This document shows, piece after piece, positions 34,676 to 44,825 of a stretch of DNA of 64,000 nucleotides; the first letter of the stretch is position 1; each line of letters opens with the position of its first letter. Source of the DNA: Aquabacterium sp. (GTDB lineage: Bacteria; Pseudomonadota; Gammaproteobacteria; Burkholderiales; Burkholderiaceae_C); assembly GCF_030652515.1 (NCBI RefSeq), contig NZ_JAUSAR010000010.1, positions 124,001 to 188,000 of the forward strand, given 5' to 3'. A program made the translations under genes and the position numbers. The notes below the pieces were generated by a model, which was given only the letters and a program-made list of their open reading frames with translations, had not been told where the DNA came from and searched no databases.

Positions 34676-36084
34676 AGCACGCCGTCAAACACATCCACTT
34701 CGTTGGGGTTGGCGGGGCCGGCATGAGCGGCATCGCCGAGATCCTGCACAACCTGGGCTACACCGTGTCCGGCTCGGACCAGAGCGACAGCGCCACCTCG
34801 CGCCGCCTGGCCTCTCTGGGCATCAAGGTGTTCATGGGCCACGACGCCGACCATGTGCTGGGCGCCGAAGCCGTGGTCACGTCCACCGCCGTGCGGGGCG
34901 ACAACCCCGAAGTGATCGCTGCGCGCGCCAAGCGCATCCCCGTGGTGCCGCGCGCGGTCATGCTGGCCGAGCTGATGCGCTTGAAGCGCGGCATCGCCAT
35001 CGCCGGCACGCACGGCAAGACCACCACCACCTCGCTGGTCACCTGCATCCTGGCCGAGGCCGGGGTCGATCCGACCTTCGTGATCGGCGGCAAGCTCAAC
35101 AGCGCTGGGGCCAACTCAGCCTTGGGCAAGGGCGACTACATCGTGGTCGAGGCCGACGAATCAGATGCCTCCTTCCTGAACCTGCTGCCCATCCTGGCCG
35201 TCGTCACCAACATCGACGCCGACCACATGGACACCTACGGCCATGACTTCGCCAAGCTGAAGCAGGCCTTCGTTGATTTCCTGCACCGCATGCCTTTTTA
35301 TGGCGCGGCCATCTTGTGTGCGGATGATCCCGGCGTGCGCTCGATCATTCCGCTGATCTCGCGCCCGGTCATCAGCTACGGTTTTGGTGAAGACGCCCAA
35401 GTGCGCGCGGTCGATGTCGAAGCCCTGCCTGGTGGCCAAATGCGTTTTGTGGTCCAGCGCCGCAACGGCAGCGTCATGCCCGACCTGCCCGTCACCCTGA
35501 ACCTGCCCGGCGTGCACAACGTGCTCAACGCCCTGGCCGCCATCGCCGTGGCCACCGAGATCGAGCTGCCCGACGAGCCCATCGCCAAGGCTTTGTCCGA
35601 GTTCACCGGCGTGGGCCGCCGCTTCCAACGCTATGGCGAGTTGCGCGCCGCCGATGGTGGCCGCTTCACCCTGATCGACGACTACGGCCACCACCCGGTC
35701 GAGATGGCGGCTGTGATCAGCGCGGCTCGCGGTGCCTTCCCAGGCCAACGCCTGGTGCTGGCCTTCCAGCCGCACCGCTACACCCGCACGCGCGATTGCT
35801 TCGAAGACTTTGTGAAGGTGCTGGGCACGGCCGATGCCGTCTTGCTGACCGAGGTTTACTCCGCGGGCGAGCAACCCATCGTGGCCGCCGATGGCCGCGC
35901 CTTGACCCGCGCCGTGCGCGTGGCTGGCAAGGTCGAACCCCTTTTCGTGGATGACATGGCCGAGCTGCCCAGTGCCATCGCGCACAACACGCGCGATGGC
36001 GACGTGGTGATCTGCATGGGCGCCGGCTCCATGGGTGGCGTGCCGCCCAAGGTTGTCGAGCTGTTGAAGGATGTCCAACCATGA
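34672..36084 (+). CDS. murC: UDP-N-acetylmuramate:L-alanine ligase MurC
   Basis: This is a 470-residue cytoplasmic ligase, the first amino-acid-adding step. The Rossmann start is [17 protein letters not shown], the ATP loop is [10 protein letters not shown] (Gly112-Lys116), and central and C-terminal motifs include [30 protein letters not shown] and [11 protein letters not shown]. All catalytic motifs are present and the length is normal. It overlaps murG and ddlB by 4 nt each, implying translational coupling. Confidence 0.97.
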   Translation: MKHAVKHIHFVGVGGAGMSGIAEILHNLGYTVSGSDQSDSATSRRLASLGIKVFMGHDADHVLGAEAVVTSTAVRGDNPEVIAARAKRIPVVPRAVMLAELMRLKRGIAIAGTHGKTTTTSLVTCILAEAGVDPTFVIGGKLNSAGANSALGKGDYIVVEADESDASFLNLLPILAVVTNIDADHMDTYGHDFAKLKQAFVDFLHRMPFYGAAILCADDPGVRSIIPLISRPVISYGFGEDAQVRAVDVEALPGGQMRFVVQRRNGSVMPDLPVTLNLPGVHNVLNALAAIAVATEIELPDEPIAKALSEFTGVGRRFQRYGELRAADGGRFTLIDDYGHHPVEMAAVISAARGAFPGQRLVLAFQPHRYTRTRDCFEDFVKVLGTADAVLLTEVYSAGEQPIVAADGRALTRAVRVAGKVEPLFVDDMAELPSAIAHNTRDGDVVICMGAGSMGGVPPKVVELLKDVQP

Positions 36085-37052
36085 GCCTGATGAACTTGCC
36101 TGTCCCCACCATCGATGCCAAGTCGCTGGGCAAGGTCGCCGTGCTTTTCGGCGGCACCTCGGCCGAGCGCGACATCTCGATCATGTCGGGCTCCGGTGTG
36201 CTTCAGGCCCTGCAATCGCAGGGCGTGGACGCGCACGCTTTTGACCCGGCCGACCGGCCCTTGCAAGACCTGAAGACCGAGGGCTTTGACCGTTGCTTCA
36301 TTGCCCTGCACGGACGCGGTGGTGAAGACGGCACGGTGCAAGGTGCGCTCGAACTGCTGGGCATCCCGTACACCGGCTCCGGCGTGATGGCCTCCAGCAT
36401 CGCCATGGACAAGATCATGACCAAGCGCATCTGGCGCTTCGAAGGCTTGCCCACGCCCGACTGGCGCATGGTCTCGTCCGCCGAGGAATGCTCACAGGCT
36501 TTGGCCATCCTGGGCGCGCCCATGATCGTCAAGCCCTCGCGCGAAGGCTCGTCCATTGGCCTGACCAAGGTGACCGACCCAACGCAGTGCGCCACCGCCT
36601 ACGCGGCCGCCGCCCAGCACGACCCTGAAGTGCTGTGCGAGCAGTTCATCGAGGGCGAAGAAACCACCTGCCCGGTGCTGCTGGTACAGGGCGAGGCGCA
36701 GGCCCTGCCGGTGATCCGCATCGTCGCGCCTGGTGGCAATTACGACTACCAGAACAAGTACTTTACCGACGAGGTCAAGTACCTCTGCCCCAGCCAGCTC
36801 GGCGCGGACGAAGAGGTCGAGATCCGGCACCAGGTGCTACGTGCTTTCAAGACACTGGGTTGCCGGGGCTGGGCGCGCGCCGACGTGATGATCCGCCACA
36901 CCGACCGCCAGCCCTTTCTGCTCGAGATCAACACCTCGCCCGGCATGACCAGCCATTCCTTGGTCCCGATGTCGGCCAAGGCGGCGGGTCTGAGCTACGA
37001 ACAACTGTGCCTCACCCTGCTGGCCTCGGCCACGCTGGACTCTGCCAAGTAA
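36081..37052 (+). CDS. ddlB: D-alanine:D-alanine ligase (DdlB)
   Basis: This is a 323-residue ATP-grasp ligase that makes the D-Ala-D-Ala dipeptide used by the MurF half of MurEF. Motifs are [47 protein letters not shown], and the metal-binding [14 protein letters not shown]. It overlaps murC by 4 nt and ends 21 nt before ftsQ. Confidence 0.96.
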   Translation: MSLMNLPVPTIDAKSLGKVAVLFGGTSAERDISIMSGSGVLQALQSQGVDAHAFDPADRPLQDLKTEGFDRCFIALHGRGGEDGTVQGALELLGIPYTGSGVMASSIAMDKIMTKRIWRFEGLPTPDWRMVSSAEECSQALAILGAPMIVKPSREGSSIGLTKVTDPTQCATAYAAAAQHDPEVLCEQFIEGEETTCPVLLVQGEAQALPVIRIVAPGGNYDYQNKYFTDEVKYLCPSQLGADEEVEIRHQVLRAFKTLGCRGWARADVMIRHTDRQPFLLEINTSPGMTSHSLVPMSAKAAGLSYEQLCLTLLASATLDSAK

Positions 37053-37073
37053 CCGACAAGACCTGACCTGACC

Positions 37074-37958
37074 ATGTTGGCCAACGCCGCCCTCAACCCC
37101 CACCCCAGCGAGATGCCGCAAGACGTCCGCTGGATGAATGCCGCGTCTGCCGCGCTGGCAGGGTTGGCGCTGGCCGTGGTGTTGGCCTCCGGTCTGGTCA
37201 AGTTGTCGCGCCTGCCATTCTTCAACATCCAGCAGTTGCAGATCGATGGTGAGCTGCAGCGCAACAACCTGGCCACGGTGCGCGCCAATGCCTTGCCGTA
37301 CCTGAGCGGGGGCTTCTTCAACCAGGACCTGTTCAAGGCTAGGGACGCCTTCGAAGCCGTGCCCTGGGTGCGCCGCGCCGTCGTGCGCCGCGTGTGGCCC
37401 AACCAGTTGCGCGTCACGCTGGAAGAGCACCGTCCCGCCGCCTACTGGCGCCACGAAGCACGCGACGACCAACTGGTCAACACCTTCGGCGAGGTTTTCG
37501 ACGCCAACCTGGGCGACGTGGAAGACGAGCCCTTGCCCACGCTGGCCGCGCCTGCCCATCCTTCGCCTGACCAGTCGCGCGTGATGCTGGAGATGCTGCG
37601 CCGCCTGCAACCACTGGTGGCGCCTTTGCAAGCCGAGATCGACACCCTGCGCCTGACCGACCGGGGCTCGTGGAGCCTGGAGTTGGACAGCGGCGCTGGC
37701 ATTGAACTGGGTCGGGGCACCGCCGATGAGTTGGCCGAGCGCCTGCAACGCTTCGTGCGAACCGTGCCCGAATTGCACCGCCAATACCCTGCGCCGCTGG
37801 TGCAAGCCGATTTGCGCTATCCCGAAGGCTATGCCGTCAAGCTGCGTGGCGTGGCCACTTTGCAGGAGGCGGCCAGCAAGGCAGCACTCAAGGCCAAGCT
37901 GGCGGCGCAAAACGCGGCCTGGGCCGCCCGCCAACGTCAGCAGCAAGCACAACATTAA
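37074..37958 (+). CDS. ftsQ: Cell division protein FtsQ
   Basis: This is a 294-residue bitopic protein with a short cytoplasmic part, a membrane segment at about 24-44, a POTRA domain (FFNIQQLQIDGELQRNN through VPWVRRAVVRRVWPNQLRV) and an FtsQ-type beta domain. The C-terminal tail (from about 262) is Ala/Gln-rich and probably helical. It bridges FtsL/FtsB and FtsK at the divisome. It sits 18 nt before ftsA. Confidence 0.94.
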   Translation: MLANAALNPHPSEMPQDVRWMNAASAALAGLALAVVLASGLVKLSRLPFFNIQQLQIDGELQRNNLATVRANALPYLSGGFFNQDLFKARDAFEAVPWVRRAVVRRVWPNQLRVTLEEHRPAAYWRHEARDDQLVNTFGEVFDANLGDVEDEPLPTLAAPAHPSPDQSRVMLEMLRRLQPLVAPLQAEIDTLRLTDRGSWSLELDSGAGIELGRGTADELAERLQRFVRTVPELHRQYPAPLVQADLRYPEGYAVKLRGVATLQEAASKAALKAKLAAQNAAWAARQRQQQAQH

Positions 37959-37976
37959 CCGAACACCACACACACC

Positions 37977-39206
37977 ATGCCCAAGGAATACAAGGATCTG
38001 GTTGTCGGACTCGACATCGGCACCGCCAAAGTGATGGCGGTGGTGGCCGAAGTCATGCCCGGTGGCGAGTTGCGCCTGGCCGGCCTGGGCGTGGCGCCCA
38101 GCCACGGCCTCAAGCGCGGCGTGGTCGTCAACATCGACGCCACGGTGCAGTCCATCCAGCAGGCTTTGAAAGAAGCCGAGCTCATGGCCGACTGCAAGAT
38201 CAGCCGCGTCTGGACCGGCATCACCGGCAGCCACATCCGCGGCCAGAACAGCACCGGCATGGTCATCGTGCGCGACAAGGAAGTGGCGCCCATCGACGTG
38301 CAACGCGTGGTGGAAACCGCCAAGGCCATCAACATCCCCAACGACCAGCGCCTGCTGCTGGTCGAGCCGCAAGAGTTCATCATCGATGGCCACGAGGTCA
38401 AAGAGCCCATCGGCATGAGCGGTGGGCGGCTTGAAGTCAAGGTGCACATCGTGACCGGTGCGCAAAGTGCGGCCGAAAACATCGTCAAGTGCGTGCGCCG
38501 CTGCGGCCTGGAAGCCGAACAACTGGTGCTCAACCCCAGCGCGTCCAGCGCGGCCGTGCTGACCGAAGACGAAAAATCATTGGGCGTGGCCCTGATCGAC
38601 ATCGGCGCTGGTACCACCGACGTGTCCATCTTCACCGATGGCTCGGTGCGGCACACGGCCGTCATCCCGATCGCTGGCGATCTGATCACCAGCGACATCG
38701 CGATGGCCCTGCGCACGCCCACGAAGGACGCCGAGGACATCAAGGTCGACCATGGCGTGGCCAAGCAGATGTTGGCCGATCCGAACGAACAGGTCGAGGT
38801 GCCCGGCCTGGGCGACCGCGCCCCGCGCATGCTCTCGCGCCAGGCTTTGGCCGGTGTGATCGAGCCGCGTGTTGAAGAGATTTTCTCGCTGGTCCACCAG
38901 GTGATCCGCGAGTCTGGATACGAGGAACTGCTGTCATCGGGCATCGTGCTCACCGGCGGCTCGGCGGTCATGCCGGGCATGGTCGAGCTGGCCGAAGACA
39001 TCTTCCTCAAACCCGTGCGCAAGGGCATCCCCTTGTACTCGGGTGCACTGCACGACATGGTGGCCAGCCCGCGCTCGGCCACCGTCATGGGCTTGCTCGA
39101 AGAGGCAAGACTCGCGCGAACGCGCGGGATGAAGGCGGCGCAGAAGGCCGGGTCGGTTCAGACCTGGTTCGGACGCATCCGCGATTGGTTCATTGGTAAT
39201 TTTTAA
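37977..39206 (+). CDS. ftsA: Cell division protein FtsA
   Basis: This is a 409-residue actin-like ATPase that tethers FtsZ to the membrane. Motifs are LVVGLDIGTAKVMAVVAE (phosphate 1), LIDIGAGTTDVSIFTDGSV (phosphate 2), and GIVLTGGSAVMPGM (adenosine). The C-terminal amphipathic helix for membrane binding is WFGRIRDWFIGNF. The next gene, ftsZ, starts 66 nt later, the longest gap in the cluster's second half, so ftsZ may have extra promoter input. Confidence 0.97.
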   Translation: MPKEYKDLVVGLDIGTAKVMAVVAEVMPGGELRLAGLGVAPSHGLKRGVVVNIDATVQSIQQALKEAELMADCKISRVWTGITGSHIRGQNSTGMVIVRDKEVAPIDVQRVVETAKAINIPNDQRLLLVEPQEFIIDGHEVKEPIGMSGGRLEVKVHIVTGAQSAAENIVKCVRRCGLEAEQLVLNPSASSAAVLTEDEKSLGVALIDIGAGTTDVSIFTDGSVRHTAVIPIAGDLITSDIAMALRTPTKDAEDIKVDHGVAKQMLADPNEQVEVPGLGDRAPRMLSRQALAGVIEPRVEEIFSLVHQVIRESGYEELLSSGIVLTGGSAVMPGMVELAEDIFLKPVRKGIPLYSGALHDMVASPRSATVMGLLEEARLARTRGMKAAQKAGSVQTWFGRIRDWFIGNF

Positions 39207-39272
39207 ACAAGAGCTTCACTGGCTCGACTTTATTCATTCACTGGCAACTGCTTGAAATATTGGAGGTACGAC

Positions 39273-40517
39273 ATGGCAATCGAAATGATTGAAAACTTCG
39301 ACCTGGGAACCCAGATCAAGGTGATCGGGGTGGGTGGCGGCGGCGGCAACGCAGTCGACCACATGATCGCCCAGGGTGTTCAGGGTGTGCAGTTCATCTG
39401 CGCCAACACGGATGCACAGGCATTGAACCGCTCCAGCGCGGACATGCAGATGCAGCTGGGCAACAGCGGGCTCGGCGCCGGGTCGAAACCCGAAGCCGGT
39501 CGCGTGGCGGCTGAAGAGGCGGTCGAGCAGATCAAAGCGGCCCTCGATGGCGCACACATGGTCTTCATCACCGCCGGCATGGGCGGCGGCACGGGCACGG
39601 GCGCAGCACCTGTGATCGCGCGCGTGGCCAAGGAAATGGGCATCCTCACCGTCGGTGTGGTGACCAAGCCTTTCGAGTTCGAAGGCGGCCGCCGCATGAA
39701 GCAGGCCGACGCTGGTCTGGCCGAGTTGGAAGCCAACGTCGACTCGCTGATCGTGGTGCTGAACGAGAAGCTGCTGGAAGTCCTGGGCGATGACATCACC
39801 CAGGAAGAAGCCTTCAAGCAAGCCAACGATGTGCTGAAGAACGCCGTCGGCGGCATCAGCGACATCATCCACATCCCGGGCCTGGTGAACGTGGACTTCG
39901 AAGACGTCAAGACGGTGATGAGCGAGCCTGGCAAGGCGATGATGGGCACGGCCACCGCGTCGGGCCCTGACCGCGCCACCAAGGCGGCTGAATCGGCCGT
40001 GGCCTGCCCGCTGCTGGAAGGCATCGACCTGTCGGGCGCGCGTGGCGTGCTGGTGCTGATTGCCGCGGGCAAGAGCAACTTCAAGCTGAGCGAGTCGCGC
40101 AATGCCATGAATACCATCCGCCGCTATGCCGCGGAAGAGGCTCATGTCATCTACGGCACCGCCTACGACGAAAGCCTGGGCGACCAACTGCGCGTGACCG
40201 TGATCGCCACGGGCCTGAGCGCTGGCCGCCGTGCGCAAGCGCCGATGTCGGTGGTGCACAGCGCCGCGCAAGCGCATGGCCAGGTCTTTGCCCGCACGGG
40301 CACGGACAACCTGCCGGTGTTGAACCACCAGGTGCATGGTGGCTCGTCCGGTCTGGGCATGGGCGCCACCTCGGGCCACAACGACTTCAGCGGTTTGAAC
40401 ACGCCCAGCGTGTGGCGCTCTGGTCGCACCCAGGCGGCTGCGAAGGTGGATGCTTTGGCCAGCAATGGCATGGACGAGATCGAGATTCCTGCTTTCCTGC
40501 GCAAGCAGGCGGACTGA
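39273..40517 (+). CDS. ftsZ: Cell division GTPase FtsZ
   Basis: This is a 414-residue tubulin homologue forming the Z ring. The nucleotide-binding start is IKVIGVGGGGGNAVDHM, and the tubulin signature GGGTGTG is at 104-110. The T7 loop is in NVDFEDVKTVM. The C-terminal peptide DEIEIPAFLRKQAD (401-414), for FtsA binding, follows a linker of about 80 residues. The ATG at 39273 has an ideal GGAGG six bases upstream (39262-39266). It is the last dcw gene; lpxC, which often follows ftsZ, is absent here. Confidence 0.98.
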   Translation: MAIEMIENFDLGTQIKVIGVGGGGGNAVDHMIAQGVQGVQFICANTDAQALNRSSADMQMQLGNSGLGAGSKPEAGRVAAEEAVEQIKAALDGAHMVFITAGMGGGTGTGAAPVIARVAKEMGILTVGVVTKPFEFEGGRRMKQADAGLAELEANVDSLIVVLNEKLLEVLGDDITQEEAFKQANDVLKNAVGGISDIIHIPGLVNVDFEDVKTVMSEPGKAMMGTATASGPDRATKAAESAVACPLLEGIDLSGARGVLVLIAAGKSNFKLSESRNAMNTIRRYAAEEAHVIYGTAYDESLGDQLRVTVIATGLSAGRRAQAPMSVVHSAAQAHGQVFARTGTDNLPVLNHQVHGGSSGLGMGATSGHNDFSGLNTPSVWRSGRTQAAAKVDALASNGMDEIEIPAFLRKQAD

Positions 40518-40564
40518 TCTCTACGTTGCTTAGATAGTCAGTCGTACCGAAGTCCAGTGAACTC

Positions 40565-40596
40565 CAAGGCGCCCTGCGAATGCGCAGGGCGCCTTG
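40565..40596. terminator. 14-bp stem-loop between convergent ftsZ and cca
   Basis: CAAGGCGCCCTGCG (40565-40578) and its exact complement CGCAGGGCGCCTTG (40583-40596) flank an AATG loop. It sits between the converging stops of ftsZ (40517) and cca (40615). There is no T-tract on either strand, so it is more likely a bidirectional 3-prime-end hairpin or Rho-assisted terminator than a classical one. Confidence 0.6.
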
Positions 40597-40614
40597 AGTC
40601 CATGGCTCGCTGAA

Positions 40615-41865
40615 TCAATTCTTGCGGCCCTCAGCCCGGGATTTCGCCCACGCGATCTCGATGGCCGTGACGCGCGCATCCTGGATCGCCTTGCCGATGG
40701 CCGGTCCCTGCTTGCCCGTCTCCATGCATTTCGAAGCCACCTTGGCCGTGTCCACGCCCAAGGCGATGTCCAGCGCCGCTTGCAACCGCGCGGCCTGGGG
40801 GTAGGGTTCCTCGTCCATGCCCAGTCGGCCGCGTGCATCGCACTCGCAGGCCAGGAGCACTTGCTTGAAGCGCTGAGGCTTGCGGATGGCATCGCATCGC
40901 TCCAGCAGCCGCAAGGTGGGCGCCGCTTTCAAATCCCCACTGCGGTGGATGTTGCCGTGCTCGCGAGCGACCACGTCGGCCAGCTCCCGGCAATCAACCG
41001 GCGCCCGCAGGCGCTCGCTCACCGCCTTGAGCAGTCGGGCGCTGCGCTCTTCGTGCCCGATGTGGCGCGGCAGGAGGTGCTCGGGTGTGGTGCCCTTGCC
41101 CAGGTCGTGGCCCAGGCAGGCGTAGCGCACGGCCAGGTCGGCTTGCAGGCGGGCGCTCATGTCCAGCACCATCATCAGGTGCACACCGGTGTCGACCTCG
41201 GGGTGGTACTCCGCCCTTTGCGGCACGCCCCACAGGCGTTCGACCTCGGGCAGCAGGCGGGCCAGGGCGCCGCAGGAGCGCAGCACCTCGAACATGCGCG
41301 AGGGCTTGCTTTCCATCAGGCCTCGTGAGAGTTCCTGCCAGACGCGTTCGGGCACCAGGTGGTCCACCTCGCCGTGCTCGACCATGTCCTGCATCAAGGC
41401 CAGGGTTTCGGGCGCCACGCTGAAATCGTCAAAGCGAGCGGCGAAGCGGGCCAGGCGCAGGATGCGGACCGGGTCTTCCGAGAAGGCGGGCGAGACGTGG
41501 CGCAGCACTTTGGCGGCCAGGTCACGTTGGCCACCGTGGGGATCGACCAGTTGCCCGGATTCGTCTTCGGCAATGGCGTTGATGGTCAGGTCACGGCGCG
41601 CCAGGTCTTCTTCCAGGGTCACGTCGGGCGCGGCGTGAACGACGAACCCCCGGTAGCCGGGCGCGGTTTTGCGTTCGGTGCGGGCCAGGGCGCACTCTTC
41701 CTTCGTGTCGGGATGCAGAAAAACCGGGAAATCACGGCCTACCGGGGTGTAGCCCAGCCCGATCAACTCATCGGGCGAGGCGCCCACCAGCACCCAATCC
41801 CGGTCGCCGGCAGGCCGACCCAGGAGTCGGTCGCGAACGGCACCACCCACTAAAAAACGCTTCAT
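40615..41865 (-). CDS. cca: Multifunctional CCA tRNA nucleotidyltransferase
   Basis: This is a 416-residue class II enzyme adding or repairing tRNA 3-prime CCA ends. The N-terminal MKRFLVGGAVRDRLLG, catalytic DRD (21-23), RRDLTINAIA and DPVRILRLARFAARF are class II signatures. A C-terminal HD domain (HPEVDTGVHLMMVLD, GHDLGKG) marks the long, multifunctional type with phosphohydrolase activity. The ATG at 41865 begins the conserved start; the reading frame remains open 33 codons further upstream without resemblance. It is convergent with ftsZ. Confidence 0.95.
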   Translation of the reverse strand: MKRFLVGGAVRDRLLGRPAGDRDWVLVGASPDELIGLGYTPVGRDFPVFLHPDTKEECALARTERKTAPGYRGFVVHAAPDVTLEEDLARRDLTINAIAEDESGQLVDPHGGQRDLAAKVLRHVSPAFSEDPVRILRLARFAARFDDFSVAPETLALMQDMVEHGEVDHLVPERVWQELSRGLMESKPSRMFEVLRSCGALARLLPEVERLWGVPQRAEYHPEVDTGVHLMMVLDMSARLQADLAVRYACLGHDLGKGTTPEHLLPRHIGHEERSARLLKAVSERLRAPVDCRELADVVAREHGNIHRSGDLKAAPTLRLLERCDAIRKPQRFKQVLLACECDARGRLGMDEEPYPQAARLQAALDIALGVDTAKVASKCMETGKQGPAIGKAIQDARVTAIEIAWAKSRAEGRKN

Positions 41866-42013
41866 GGGTGGGAGTGTATCGGGGCGGACGCACCTGTTTG
41901 GAAAGGGGGGGTGAACACATCGTGGTGCCGTTTTACCCCCTCTTTCAAGGGGGCCTTGTGCCATTGCAGTGCAAATATGGCCGATTTTCCGAGCTCAGTG
42001 GCACGTTCAGATT

Positions 42014-42029
42014 TGGCACGCTTCGTGCA
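42014..42029 (+). promoter_or_regulatory. Sigma-54 (-24/-12) promoter of a PEP-CTERM protein gene
   Basis: TGGCACGCTTCGTGCA matches TGGCACGnnnnTTGCW at every fixed base but one (G for T at position 12). The start site is expected near 42040 and the gene starts at 42076. The -12 core GTGC is the same as in the two EPS promoters of this window. Confidence 0.82.
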
Positions 42030-42075
42030 GTTAAAAAAGCACTTGCAGTAGGTATTTTCTCGGAAGGGATTGATC

Positions 42076-42585
42076 ATGAAAATGACTTCATTGGGCAGTT
42101 TGACCAACTCGGCCTTCAAACACACCAAGCGGGTGGCCGCTGTGGTGACGACGGGCCTGGCCTTGGCCACCGCCAGCGTGTCTTCGCAGGCAGCGGTCGA
42201 GGTGGTCACGGGCACCTTGGACGCCACGACGGTGCCGTTCGGGCTGGACTTGCTCGCCTACGATTTCTCGTCGGGCAACTATGCGTTGACGGTGCTTGGT
42301 TCACCGGTGTTGAGTTTGTTCACAACCAGCTATGCACCGGTCAGCCCCATCACTTCAGGCGTGCCGGGTGTCACCACCTACTCGTTCGCCGGACTGTCGG
42401 GCAGCTACCTGATCAGCTTGTTCGGCGTGGCGGACTCACCCTATACCCTGGTGATGTCGGGCACGGGCACGATCACCCCCACGGCCGTGCCTGAACCTGA
42501 AAGCTATGCTTTGGCCTTGGCGGGTCTGGGTGCGGTGGCCGTCTTGATGCGCCGCCGCCGTCACGGCGACGACAAGCGCGACTGA
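42076..42585 (+). CDS. PEP-CTERM sorting domain protein
   Basis: This is a 169-residue exported protein with a signal peptide (residues about 15-38, ending SSQAA), a small Thr/Ser/Gly-rich mature domain, and a C-terminal exosortase signal: VPEPESY, a hydrophobic helix ALALAGLGAVAVLM, then RRRR. The signal directs processing by an exosortase (EpsH/XrtB type) and release or anchoring in an EPS-containing surface layer. The domain between has no recognisable function. GGAAGGG lies upstream of the ATG at 42076. It is driven by its own sigma-54 promoter. Confidence 0.9.
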   Translation: MKMTSLGSLTNSAFKHTKRVAAVVTTGLALATASVSSQAAVEVVTGTLDATTVPFGLDLLAYDFSSGNYALTVLGSPVLSLFTTSYAPVSPITSGVPGVTTYSFAGLSGSYLISLFGVADSPYTLVMSGTGTITPTAVPEPESYALALAGLGAVAVLMRRRRHGDDKRD

Positions 42586-42616
42586 GGGTCTCCCGGCAGT
42601 GGTGCCGGGCATCTTC

Positions 42617-43408
42617 TCAACCCTGGCAATGCTTGGCCAGCGCCAGGTACTCGGCCACCGGCACCTCTTCAGCGCGGCGTGTCACGTTGAACTCGACGCT
42701 CACCCCGCGCGCGGTCAGCCAGGCGCCCAGCGTGTGACGCAGCAATTTGCGCCGCTGAGAAAACGCCACGGTCACGATCTCGCCCAGCAGCTTCTGGTTG
42801 ATGCCCTCAATGGGCGGCAGGGGCACCATGCGTACCACGGCGGAATCCACCCGGGGGGGCGGATCGAAGGCGGTGGGCGGCACGTCCACCACCGACTCCA
42901 TGTGGTAACGCCACTGCAGCATCACGCTCAGGCGCCCGTAGTCTTTGCAGCCCGGCCCGGCCACCATGCGGTCCACCACTTCCTTTTGCAGCATGAAGTG
43001 CTGGTCTTCCACCTGGTCGGCCCAGGGCAGCAGGTGGAACAGGATGGGCGTGGAGATGTTGTAGGGCAGGTTGCCGATCACGCGCAATTTTTGCGGTGCG
43101 TGTGTTTGCGCCAGCGCGCCAAAATCGACCTTGAGCACGTCGGATTCGATGACGGTCAGCTCCGGGCGCTGGCGCAAGCGTTGCACCAGGTCCCGGTCCA
43201 GTTCGATCACGGTGAGGTGCTCGCACTCGGCGACCACGGGGTCGGTCATCGCCCCCAGGCCGGGGCCGATCTCCACCAGTGCCTGGCCCGGCTTGGGCTT
43301 GATGGCGCGCACGATGTCTTCGATGACGCCGACATCGGCCAGGAAATGCTGGCCAAAGCGCTTGCGCGCGAAGTGGCCCTTGTGGCTGCTTTGGCGATCA
43401 GGGGGCAT
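42617..43408 (-). CDS. rsmA: 16S rRNA adenine dimethyltransferase RsmA (KsgA)
   Basis: This is a 263-residue SAM methyltransferase that dimethylates A1518 and A1519 of 16S rRNA. Motifs are [31 protein letters not shown], and the catalytic NLPYNIS; the late [12 protein letters not shown] is also typical. It overlaps the surA end by 11 nt. In many proteobacteria pdxA lies between surA and rsmA; here it is missing. Confidence 0.96.
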   Translation of the reverse strand: MPPDRQSSHKGHFARKRFGQHFLADVGVIEDIVRAIKPKPGQALVEIGPGLGAMTDPVVAECEHLTVIELDRDLVQRLRQRPELTVIESDVLKVDFGALAQTHAPQKLRVIGNLPYNISTPILFHLLPWADQVEDQHFMLQKEVVDRMVAGPGCKDYGRLSVMLQWRYHMESVVDVPPTAFDPPPRVDSAVVRMVPLPPIEGINQKLLGEIVTVAFSQRRKLLRHTLGAWLTARGVSVEFNVTRRAEEVPVAEYLALAKHCQG

Positions 43409-44825
43409 CGCGCAGTTCCACGTACGCGGCAGCGCGCAGTTCCTTGGCCCATTCTTCGTAGGTGGCCTCGAATTGCTGCTCGCGCAGCACGCTGCGGGCT
43501 GCTTCCTTCTTTTGCTGCTCGCTCAACTCGACTTCCTTGCGCTCGATCAGCTGGATCAGGTGCACGCCGAAACGGGTCACCACGGGTTCGGAGACCTGGC
43601 CGGGCTGCAGGGCCAGCAGCGCTTTCTCGAACTCGGGCACGAACTGGCCGGGGGCCGTCCAGCCCAGGTCGCCACCTCGCATGGCGCTGCCATCTTCGGA
43701 GTATTGGCGGGCCAGCTGCGCGAAGCTGGCCTGGCCGCCCACGATCTGCTTGCGGATGTCGTCCATGCGGCGAGCGGCCATCCTGGCGTCCAGTTGCGGC
43801 GTGGTGCGGATCAGGATGTGGCGGGCCCGTTGCTGGGTGTAGGTGGCCTTGCCCGAGTTCTCGCGCTCGACCAGCTTGACCACGTGGAAACCGGCGCCCG
43901 AGCGGACCAGGGGCGCCACCTTGCCCACGGCCAGGTTCTTGACCGCGTCGACGAACAGGTCGGGCAAGCGACTGGCCGGGCGCATGCCCACCGTGCCGCC
44001 TTGGTCGCGGGTGTTGGTGTCGGCCGAATTGGCCTTGACCAGTTGGGCAAAGTTTTCACCCTTGCTGGCCCGTTGTTGCAGCTCCAGTGCCTTGGCTTGA
44101 AGCGCCTGAACCTGGGCCGGGCTGCTGCCTTCGGGCACGACGATCAACAGGTGGGCGATGTTGTAGGAGGTCTCGCCCAGGCCTTCGGCGCCCTTGGCAT
44201 AGAACTCGGCCACATCGGCATCGCTGACCTGGATGCGCGCGTTGACCTCGCGCTGACGCACCCGCTCCAGCAGGATCTGCTCGCGCAGGCTGTCGCGGTA
44301 GCGTTGATAGTCCAGGCCGTCGGAGCGCATGCGGTCTTTCAGGTCTGCCACGGTGATCTTGTTCTGCGTGGCGATGTTTTCGATCGCCGCGTCCAGTTCG
44401 GCCTCGGGCACCTCCATGCCTGAGGTTCTGGCGAAGGAGAGCTGCACCTTCTCATTGATGAGGGCGTCCAGCACCTGCTGGCGCAGGGCTTCGCCCGCAG
44501 GCAGGCGCGAGCCGGCCGGGGCCGATTCCTGGATGCGGCTGACGCGCTTTTCCACCTCCATGTGGGTGATGGGTTCCTGGTTGACCACGGCCACGATGTA
44601 GTCGGCGGTGCTTTGCACGCCGGCCAGCTTGAGCTCGGTGCTCAGGCCGCGGTTGCCCGAGATGCGTGGCGACACCGAGGGGGCGTCGTTGCGCTTGAAC
44701 CCCTGGGCCTGGGTTTCAGGGCCCGCCATCAGCAGGGCCATGATCAAGCACAGCCCTGGGACAAGCCGGTGGCGACGGGGCTGGCAGGGCGCGGTGTGGG
44801 TGGGGGGCGTGGAGTGGTCAGTCAT
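43398..44825 (-). CDS. surA: Periplasmic chaperone / peptidyl-prolyl isomerase SurA
   Basis: This is a 475-residue exported protein (signal region to about residue 41, ending ETQAQ). It has a SurA N-terminal domain ([37 protein letters not shown]) and two parvulin-type PPIase domains ([13 protein letters not shown] and [13 protein letters not shown] starts). It escorts outer-membrane beta-barrels, including LptD encoded immediately upstream (8-nt overlap). Confidence 0.95.
   Translation of the reverse strand: MTDHSTPPTHTAPCQPRRHRLVPGLCLIMALLMAGPETQAQGFKRNDAPSVSPRISGNRGLSTELKLAGVQSTADYIVAVVNQEPITHMEVEKRVSRIQESAPAGSRLPAGEALRQQVLDALINEKVQLSFARTSGMEVPEAELDAAIENIATQNKITVADLKDRMRSDGLDYQRYRDSLREQILLERVRQREVNARIQVSDADVAEFYAKGAEGLGETSYNIAHLLIVVPEGSSPAQVQALQAKALELQQRASKGENFAQLVKANSADTNTRDQGGTVGMRPASRLPDLFVDAVKNLAVGKVAPLVRSGAGFHVVKLVERENSGKATYTQQRARHILIRTTPQLDARMAARRMDDIRKQIVGGQASFAQLARQYSEDGSAMRGGDLGWTAPGQFVPEFEKALLALQPGQVSEPVVTRFGVHLIQLIERKEVELSEQQKKEAARSVLREQQFEATYEEWAKELRAAAYVELRDAP

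Noticed and set aside
36837-38522. 561-codon minus-strand open frame
   Set aside because: It is antisense to ddlB, ftsQ and ftsA, all with clear family motifs.
40518-40614. lpxC or secM following ftsZ
   Set aside because: Only a 97-bp gap with a stem-loop is present before the convergent cca gene.
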